Assembly (NCBI GenBank): GCA_037442365.1
Contig: JBBIQK010000032.1
Coordinates: forward strand, 1-34,601
DNA: 34,601 bases
Reading direction: 5' to 3'
Origin: GBS-DC sp037442365
GTDB taxonomy: Bacteria > Armatimonadota > Fimbriimonadia > Fimbriimonadales > GBS-DC
The notes below the pieces were generated by a model. It worked only from the letters and a program-made list of their open reading frames with translations. It did no database searches and was not told where the DNA came from. The position numbers and the translations under genes were made by a program. Below, one piece after another: positions 30,048-34,601 of this stretch (within the stretch, counting starts at the first letter, position 1; each line of letters opens with the position of its first letter).

Positions 30048-32825
30048 ATGGAAACCCGTCAGAGAGTCGCGACAGGTGTGATTGCGGTCGTCCTGTTCGT
30101 GATGCTGTTTGGGGGCGTTCTGGTGAACCTGTACACCGACTACCTGTGGTTTGTGCATGATGTCAAACACCCCCAGATATTTGGGCGTATCCTCGCGTTG
30201 CGCTGGGTGCTGTTTCTGGCGTCGGCGATAGGCTTTTTCCTGTTTGCGCTGGTGAACCTGCTGATCGCGAATCGTGTGGCAGGGGCGGCGGATGCGCCCG
30301 ATCTGGCAGTGCGCGGCGGACGGATTGTGCGCATCACGCGCGCTGTGCGGCGGGGAACCTACTACCTGCTTATCCTGGGCGCGCTGGTGTTCGCGTTGTT
30401 CGTGGGGCTGAGCGCGAGCGCGTACTGGAACGACCTGATGCTGTTCCAGAATGCGCAATCGTTCGGCGTCAAAGACCCCCTGTTCGGGATGGATGTCGGC
30501 TTTTATGTGTTTCGGCTGCCGTTTTTGTCGTTCGTGTCGGGGCTGGTGGTGTTCACGACGCTGATTGCGCTGGTGGGGATTGGCGCGTTTTATTACTTCA
30601 ACCGCGCGCTGGGCTGGCTGGGCGGGATGCCGACCTTTCTGCCGTCGGTCAAGCCGCATATGCTGATTCTGGCGACGCTGTTTTTGCTGTCGTTCGCGTG
30701 GTATCTGTGGCTGGCGCGGTACGACCTGGTGTTTTCGGAGCATGACCAGTTTTTTGGCGCGGGCTATACGGATGTGCATGCGCGGCTGCCGATTCTGACC
30801 ATCACCGTGTTCGGCTTGCTGATTGCGGCGGCGCTGTGCCTGATTAGCCTGCGGCGCGGGGCGGGACTGCTGCTGCCGATTGGCGGCTTCGCGGTGGTGC
30901 TGCTGTTCTGGATTGCGGCGACGCTCTTTTATCCGCCGCTGGTGCAGCGGTTCGTGGTCGTGCCCAACCAGCTGGAGCGCGAGACGGAGTATATCGAACG
31001 CCATCTGGAGTTCACGCGCCGCGCCTACAATCTGGACAAGATTCGCGTGCAGCCGATGGATGTGCGCGAGGATTTGACCGCCGCCGATTTGCGCGGGGCG
31101 GAGGGCACGCTGGAGAACCTGCGGTTGTGGGACTTCCGCCCGCTGGGACAGGTCTACAACGGGCTGCAGGCGCTCAAGCCCTACTACGCCTTCGTTGATA
31201 TAGATGTCGATCGCTATCGGGTGAACGGGTCGCTGCGGCAGGTGCTGCTGTCCGTGCGCGAGTTGAATCTGGAGGGGTTGCCGCCCGCCGCCCAGCGCTG
31301 GCAGAACCTGCACCTGCTGTATACGCACGGGTACGGCGTGGTGATGAACCCCGTGAACGAGGCGACCAGCGAGGGGCAGCCCGTGTTCTGGATGCGCGAC
31401 CTGCCTCCCAGCACGCCCGACTACCTGCCGCTCAGAAACCCCGCCGTCTACTTCGGCGAGAACCTCGACCGCTACTCCATCGTGCGCACGCGGTTGCAGG
31501 AGTTCGACTACCCGCGCCTGACGAGCGAGGCAGGCGAGGAGAATGTCTACACGACCTACAGCGGCGACGGCGGCGTGCCCATCGGCGGCTGGCTGACGCG
31601 GATGCTGTTCGCGATACGCCTGTCCGACCAGAACATACTGCTCACGGGCGACCTGACGGCTGAGTCGCGCCTGCTGTTTCGGCGCAACATTCGCGAGCGC
31701 GTGCAGGCGATGTTGCCGTTCATTCGCTGGGACGACGACGCCTATCCCGTGATTCACGAGGGCGAAATCGTCTGGATTTACGACGGCTACACCTTCACGC
31801 GCAACTACCCCTACAGTCGCCCCTTCTTCTCGCGCGATCGGGTGGTGCGGCAGTTCAACTACCTGCGCAACTCGGTCAAGGCGACCATTCACGCCTACAC
31901 GGGCGCGGTGAACTTCTACATCGCCGACGAGAGCGACCCCATCGTTCGCGCCTACGCGCGGGCGTATCCGGGCGTGTTCAAGCCGATGTCCGAGATGCCC
32001 GCAGGCTTGCGCGAGCATGTGCGCTACCCGATTGACCTGTTCGAGGTGCAGGCGCAGCTGCTGGAGCTGTATAACACGACGGACGGGCGCGTGTTTTTCA
32101 ACAAGGCGGACGCATGGGCGATTGCCCGCGAAATCCTGCAGAACAACGAGACCGAGCCGATGACGCCCTACTATGTGATTATGCAGCCGCCGGGCGAGCA
32201 GCAGCCGCGCTTTATGCTGACCCTACCGTTCACCCCCCAGCAGCGCAAGAATCTGGTCGCATGGCTGGCGGCGCACTGCGACCCCGACCGCTACGGCGAG
32301 CTGGTGCTGTACCGCTTCCCCAACCAGCGGCTGGTGTACGGACCCGAACAGATTGAGGCGCGCATCAACCAGAACCCCGAAATCGCGCAGCAGCTGAACC
32401 TGTGGAACCAGCAGGGGTCGCAGGTGTTTCGGGGCAATCTGCTGGTCATCCCGCTGGGGCGGACGATGCTTTACTTCAAGCCCATCTATCTGCGGGCGCG
32501 TTCGGAGGGCGCAATTCCCGAACTGAAGAAGGTGGTGCTTGCCAGCGGCGACCGCGTGGTGATGACCGACACGGTGGAGGAGGGGCTGCAACTGTTGCTT
32601 GCCGAGCGTGTGGGGCGCACGACGCCGCGCCCCGCGCGCAACGGCGACGCCGCCGCCCAGCCCGCCGCGCCCCCAATCCCGACCGACCTGCGCAGCCTGG
32701 CGCAGCAGGCGAACCGACTCTATCGCGAGGCGCAGGACGCCCTCAAAAACGGCGACTGGGCTGCCTACGGCGAGCGCATGCGCCGCTTGGAAGCCATCCT
32801 CAAGCAGATGGAGGCGGGGGAGTAA
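30048..32825 (+). CDS. UPF0182 family membrane protein (COG1615)
   Basis: A 925-residue protein of an uncharacterised but widespread family. About seven membrane helices lie in the first 310 residues, including VIAVVLFVMLFGGVLVNLYT followed by the family hallmark DYLWF. The large remainder is extracytoplasmic-like and soluble, and the C-terminus is a short helical tail (SLAQQANRLYREAQDALKNG). Length agrees with family members (about 900-1000). The upstream GTG at 30030 overlaps the promoter and is rejected in favour of the ATG at 30048. It stands alone with its own promoter. Function is unknown. Confidence 0.93.
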   Translation: METRQRVATGVIAVVLFVMLFGGVLVNLYTDYLWFVHDVKHPQIFGRILALRWVLFLASAIGFFLFALVNLLIANRVAGAADAPDLAVRGGRIVRITRAVRRGTYYLLILGALVFALFVGLSASAYWNDLMLFQNAQSFGVKDPLFGMDVGFYVFRLPFLSFVSGLVVFTTLIALVGIGAFYYFNRALGWLGGMPTFLPSVKPHMLILATLFLLSFAWYLWLARYDLVFSEHDQFFGAGYTDVHARLPILTITVFGLLIAAALCLISLRRGAGLLLPIGGFAVVLLFWIAATLFYPPLVQRFVVVPNQLERETEYIERHLEFTRRAYNLDKIRVQPMDVREDLTAADLRGAEGTLENLRLWDFRPLGQVYNGLQALKPYYAFVDIDVDRYRVNGSLRQVLLSVRELNLEGLPPAAQRWQNLHLLYTHGYGVVMNPVNEATSEGQPVFWMRDLPPSTPDYLPLRNPAVYFGENLDRYSIVRTRLQEFDYPRLTSEAGEENVYTTYSGDGGVPIGGWLTRMLFAIRLSDQNILLTGDLTAESRLLFRRNIRERVQAMLPFIRWDDDAYPVIHEGEIVWIYDGYTFTRNYPYSRPFFSRDRVVRQFNYLRNSVKATIHAYTGAVNFYIADESDPIVRAYARAYPGVFKPMSEMPAGLREHVRYPIDLFEVQAQLLELYNTTDGRVFFNKADAWAIAREILQNNETEPMTPYYVIMQPPGEQQPRFMLTLPFTPQQRKNLVAWLAAHCDPDRYGELVLYRFPNQRLVYGPEQIEARINQNPEIAQQLNLWNQQGSQVFRGNLLVIPLGRTMLYFKPIYLRARSEGAIPELKKVVLASGDRVVMTDTVEEGLQLLLAERVGRTTPRPARNGDAAAQPAAPPIPTDLRSLAQQANRLYREAQDALKNGDWAAYGERMRRLEAILKQMEAGE

Positions 32826-32865
32826 AGCGCGAACCCTGCCTGCCAGCGGCGCGCCCTGAGCAAGG

Positions 32866-32871
32866 TACAAT
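32866..32871 (+). promoter_or_regulatory. GG-type -10 box (AGG-TACAAT) for the UPF0175 gene
   Basis: TACAAT preceded by AAGG ends 9 nt before the ATG at 32881. No Shine-Dalgarno separates them, so a leaderless or nearly leaderless transcript is predicted. Confidence 0.55.
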
Positions 32872-32880
32872 CAAAGCGCC

Positions 32881-33126
32881 ATGAGTGTGATTATCTCGGA
32901 TACGCTCTTGCAAGCCGCGCAGATGAGCGAATCGGAGTTTCGGCTGGAGCTGGCGCTCTGGCTGTACCAGCAGGAGCGACTTACGCTGGCGCTGGCGAGC
33001 CAGTTCACAGGACTCACGCGCATCGAGTTCCAGCGCGCCCTGCACGAGCGGGGCATTCCTATTCACTACACAACGGAAGACCTGCAAGAAGACCTTGCCA
33101 ACCTGCAGGCGGTTGAACAGCCGTGA
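32881..33126 (+). CDS. UPF0175 family protein (putative antitoxin)
   Basis: An 81-residue protein of the UPF0175 family, small helix-turn-helix-like proteins usually encoded just before a DUF3368 PIN-like toxin. Landmarks are LELALWLYQQERLTLALASQ, FTGLTRIEFQRALHERGIPI and YTTEDLQEDL. Its stop overlaps a GTG that opens a DUF3368-like reading frame (33123), the usual gene order. That partner is destroyed here, so this may be an orphan antitoxin-like gene. It is possibly retained as a regulator or simply not yet lost. Confidence 0.88.
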   Translation: MSVIISDTLLQAAQMSESEFRLELALWLYQQERLTLALASQFTGLTRIEFQRALHERGIPIHYTTEDLQEDLANLQAVEQP

Positions 33127-33245
33127 TTGTGGTCAGCGATACTTCGCCCCTCACGAATCTGGCGGCGATTGATTATACCAACTGCGCAGTTAGAGTTCGT
33201 AAGTTACCCCCTGCAGGTTCCCCCCCGCAAGTGAGGGAACCATGA
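33123..33245 (+). pseudogene. Truncated DUF3368 (PIN-like toxin) gene, interrupted by a repeat element
   Basis: From the GTG at 33123 the frame reads MIVVSDTSPLTNLAAID, the characteristic N-terminus of DUF3368 proteins with the first catalytic Asp of a PIN fold. After 17 residues it runs into the repeat element (from 33176) and stops at 33243-33245. Intact members are about 150 residues. Removing the element and one TTA joins the frame to SRQAGFCVG (33346 on). This recalls the RQAGF near the C-terminus of the family, so the middle has probably been deleted as well. The product cannot be a working nuclease. Confidence 0.75.
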
Positions 33246-33342
33246 CTCGGTTCCCCTGCGCGCAGGGGGAACCTGCGGGAGGGGGTTCGGGCTATCTCTG
33301 AGACGCAGCCTGTATTTACGAAGTCTGACTGACGGATTGGTA
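33176..33342. mobile_element. MITE-like element, copy C (167 bp, TTA target duplication)
   Basis: The ends are TACCAACTGCGCAGTTAGAG (then TTCGTAAGT) and, read inward from the right, TACCAATCCGTCAGTCAGAC (then TTCGTAAAT). They form about 30-bp imperfect inverted repeats. TTA lies directly outside both ends (33173-33175 and 33343-33345), consistent with a 3-bp target duplication. The interior folds back: ACCCCCTGCAGGTTCCCCC pairs with a complement near 33266-33289, and GGTTCCCC/GGGGAACC lies inside. No transposase is encoded, so mobility would need one in trans. It interrupts the DUF3368 gene. Confidence 0.72.
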
Positions 33343-33374
33343 TTATTCGCGGCAGGCGGGTTTCTGCGTTGGGG

Positions 33375-33380
33375 TAAAAT
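33375..33380 (+). promoter_or_regulatory. GG-type -10 box (GGG-TAAAAT) for the VapBC-type pair
   Basis: TAAAAT preceded by GGGG ends 10 nt before the ATG at 33391. It lies 32 bp beyond the repeat element, in sequence that may be residual DUF3368 coding DNA. Confidence 0.45.
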
Positions 33381-33390
33381 TCAAGATGGT

Positions 33391-33651
33391 ATGGACACTT
33401 TAAGCATCCACATCACGGCGTGGGTGGACGAAAACGGCGTGCTGGAGGTGAAGGTTCCCACTACCTTGACCGCAGGGGAGGTGGAAGTATTCCTGACGGC
33501 GCGAGCGGTGAAACCCCACCCTGCCTCTTGCTGGCCGAAGGACTTTTTCGAGACCACCTGCGGACGCTGGGAAGGCGATTTCGAACGCCCTGCGCCAGGC
33601 GACTACGAAGTGCGTCCCTCACTTGACGCGAGCGATGAAATATCTCATTGA
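33391..33651 (+). CDS. Putative VapB-type antitoxin
   Basis: An 86-residue protein. The N-terminal part (MDTLSIHITAWVDENGVLEV, then KVPTTLTAGEVEVFL) resembles a small beta-rich DNA-binding or dimerisation unit. The C-terminal part carries CWPKDFFETTCGRWEGDF, similar to the WPPGFFE...G segment of antitoxin-like proteins encoded before PIN toxins, which probably wraps the toxin. The ATG at 33391 is preferred because the upstream frame begins inside the promoter and repeat flank. It overlaps the toxin gene by 17 nt, typical of type II toxin-antitoxin operons. Confidence 0.8.
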   Translation: MDTLSIHITAWVDENGVLEVKVPTTLTAGEVEVFLTARAVKPHPASCWPKDFFETTCGRWEGDFERPAPGDYEVRPSLDASDEISH

Positions 33652-34036
33652 CACCAGTACTTGTATTGACTACTTGCGGTATTCTCACTCGCGGGTACGG
33701 GAGCGGCTGAGGGCGCTCCCGCCCAGCGAGGTAGCGTTGTGTACGATTGTGCAGGCAGAGCTTTATTACGGGGCATGGCGCAGTCAAAACCCGACGCATA
33801 ACCTCCACTTGCTTGAGGCGTTTTTTGGGCCGTTTCCTGTGTTGCCCTTCTGTTCGCGCGCGGCGCAGGTGTATGGGGGAATTCGCGCCCGCTTGACCGC
33901 CAGCGGGCAGCTGATTGGTCCTCACGACCTTCTGATTGCAGCGATTGCCCTTGCCAACGGGCTTGTGCTGGTCACGAATAACATCCGTGAGTTTGCGCGG
34001 GTTCCGGATCTGGTCTGCGAAGACTGGACGGTCTGA
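33635..34036 (+). CDS. vapC: VapC-type PIN-domain ribonuclease toxin
   Basis: A 133-residue PIN protein of the MvpT/VapC group, whose characterised members cut initiator tRNA. Acidic residues are Asp6 (LIDTSTCIDYL), Glu42 (QAELYYGA) and Asp98 (GPHDLLIAA). TNNIREFARV near the end is typical of this subgroup, as are PFCSRAAQVYGGIRARL and the final EDW. The ATG at 33635 lies inside the antitoxin gene. All expected catalytic residues are present, so the toxin looks active. Just past its stop, the opposite strand carries the cut-off start of another gene. Confidence 0.9.
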   Translation: MKYLIDTSTCIDYLRYSHSRVRERLRALPPSEVALCTIVQAELYYGAWRSQNPTHNLHLLEAFFGPFPVLPFCSRAAQVYGGIRARLTASGQLIGPHDLLIAAIALANGLVLVTNNIREFARVPDLVCEDWTV

Positions 34037-34106
34037 GGTTTGCCAGAAACTGGGCGACTTGCGCTTCGAACTGGCGGTCTGCACGCTTGACGAAATCTCC
34101 TCGCAT
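34037..34106 (-). pseudogene. 5' fragment of an unidentified gene, cut off at the vapC end
   Basis: On the minus strand an ATG at 34106 has GAGGGA 8 nt upstream and opens MRGDFVKRADRQFEAQVAQF, continuing LANLRPSS. The frame then runs antisense through the end of vapC and stops at 33972. A good ribosome binding site with a plausible protein start of only about 23-28 residues suggests the 5' stub of a gene truncated when the VapBC module arrived. I do not recognise the family. A chance ORF cannot be excluded. Confidence 0.35.
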
Positions 34107-34173
34107 CGGTTTGTTCCCTCGGCTTTTGGGTTTCGCGGGGGGCGTTCGGTTTCCTGCTGGGGAACTCCCGCGT

Positions 34174-34255
34174 CGCCGTGGACATATACGCGGACGCCGT
34201 GGACATATACGCGGACGCCGTGGACATATACGCGGACGCCGTGGACATATACGCG
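34174..34255. repeat. 21-bp tandem repeat, about four copies
   Basis: The unit CGCCGTGGACATATACGCGG (plus A) is repeated at 34174, 34195, 34216 and 34237, the last copy diverging after 19 nt. The copies are identical. The 21-nt length keeps reading frames open. In the frame that continues into the HAF remnant it would encode GHIRGRR repeats. It lies directly upstream of that remnant and seems to have replaced its earlier part. Confidence 0.9.
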
Positions 34256-34257
34256 CC

Positions 34258-34365
34258 TGCGGGGGCGACAGCTCGATCGTCGTTGGCAGAGCACGCAACG
34301 CCGGCAACTAGGATCGCGCCTTCCGCTGGACGCCAGCCGGCGGGATGGAAGACCTGACGCCTACA
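34258..34365 (+). pseudogene. HAF-repeat gene fragment with an in-frame stop
   Basis: The plus-strand frame reads GGDSSIVVGRARNAGN, a TAG at 34309-34311, then DRAFRWTPAGGMEDLTP. This matches one HAF repeat of the intact gene at 17303 (SADGSVVVGWAHNASGQ, then RAFRWTQATGMQDLG). The stop replaces a residue between the two halves. Only about one repeat remains, bounded by the 21-bp tandem repeat on the left and a repeat cassette on the right. Confidence 0.8.
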
Positions 34366-34408
34366 GCCAGAACCGCGCGCTGTTATGCCCTCACCCCCTG
34401 TGTCCCCC
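34358..34408 (+). repeat. 51-nt direct repeat, first copy
   Basis: The sequence beginning CGCCTACAGCCAGAACCGCG at 34358 recurs exactly at 34551-34601 (51 nt, running off the window end), 193 bp later. It starts inside the HAF remnant and includes the CCCTCACCCCCTGTGTCCCC segment that begins the palindromic cassette also seen at 5126. Confidence 0.9.
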
Positions 34409-34550
34409 TCTCCCAACGGTTTGGGAGATGGGGTGTTTTCGTAGGGGCGCGGCAAGCCTTGCCCCTACCGCCTTGCTGCAGGGGCTGGTGATGAGGGCAG
34501 ACCTGAACGCGCTACTGTCAATCAGTGGGTCAGACTTCGCTATTTTCATG
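34409..34550. repeat. Palindromic cassette with REP-like core (34441-34468)
   Basis: CTCTCCCAAC/GTTTGGGAGA (about 34409-34427) forms an imperfect hairpin related to 5140-5171. GTAGGGGCGCGGCA with the complementary AGCCTTGCCCCTAC (34441-34468) is an imperfect copy of the 28-nt palindrome at 18551, with the shared flanks GTTTTC before and CCGCCTTGCTGCAG after. I see no gene in the remaining sequence up to 34550. Confidence 0.7.
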
Positions 34551-34601
34551 CGCCTACAGCCAGAACCGCGCGCTGTTATGCCCTCACCCCCTGTGTCCCC
34601 C
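34551..34601 (+). repeat. 51-nt direct repeat, second copy (window edge)
   Basis: Identical to 34358-34408 for all 51 nt up to the last base of the window, so the true repeat may be longer. If it continues, the whole 193-bp cassette may be tandemly repeated beyond the edge. Confidence 0.88.

Noticed and set aside
29721..32018. Long minus-strand ORF (765 codons) opposite UPF0182
   Set aside because: The plus-strand UPF0182 protein has clear membrane helices and family motifs. The antisense frame is rich in Gln, His and Arg and has no recognisable domain.
34174..34255. Possible CRISPR array
   Set aside because: The 21-bp units are head-to-tail with no spacers between them, and there are no cas genes nearby.
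1..34601. tRNA or rRNA genes
   Set aside because: Intergenic gaps were read for cloverleaf arms, the TTCGA loop with a CCA end and rRNA-like blocks; none was found.

Overview
This is a GC-rich chromosomal window from a Gram-negative-type bacterium. It carries housekeeping genes (pyrK, pyrD, recN, dnaN, pheT, rpsP, khpA, rimM, nfo, an ftsB/divIC-like gene) mixed with secreted proteins: penicillin acylase, S9 and M28 peptidases, a HAF-repeat protein with a dockerin-like tail, and a beta-helix protein. This mixture, UPF0182, a DUF3084-type protein and many leaderless-looking promoters would fit a thermophilic Armatimonadota-like lineage. That placement is inference; there is no rRNA in the window.

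Layout. 1-5.1 kb: a beta-barrel-like secreted protein, penicillin acylase, an orphan ABC-2-type ATPase (minus) and a membrane-anchored beta-carbonic anhydrase. 5.3-7.9 kb: overlapping pyrK-pyrD, facing a one-piece MntA-HepT (nucleotidyltransferase plus HEPN) protein. 7.9-17.1 kb, all minus: an orphan MalG-like permease, S9 peptidase, recN, dnaN, a TPR protein and a short pheT. 17.2-22.3 kb, plus: HAF/dockerin protein, beta-helix protein, DUF3084-like protein and nfo. 22.3-25.2 kb, minus: rpsP-khpA-rimM and an acyl-CoA synthetase. 25.3-32.8 kb: M28 peptidase-cupin (plus), ftsB-like, Fe-S RecB-family nuclease and GAF protein (minus), and UPF0182 (plus). 32.9-34.6 kb: a scarred accessory end with UPF0175 and a broken DUF3368 partner, an intact VapBC-type pair, truncated genes, a 21-bp tandem repeat, a HAF pseudogene and direct repeats.

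Two themes run through the window. First, fifteen transcription units have a -10 box of the form GGTAYAMT (or close to it) with GG directly upstream and usually no -35. In nine of them the box ends 6-10 nt before the start codon, which predicts leaderless mRNAs. The one textbook TTGACA-17-TATAAT promoter (HAF gene) lacks the GG. Second, intergenic gaps are filled by repeats: a roughly 165-175 bp MITE-like family with TAcCAA ends that abuts stop codons or interrupts a toxin gene, and a REP-like palindrome with a GTAGGGGCG core.

No tRNA, rRNA or CRISPR array was seen. The strongest candidates for something new are the leaderless promoter architecture, the MntA-HepT fusion, the MITE family and the layered toxin-antitoxin wreckage at the right end.
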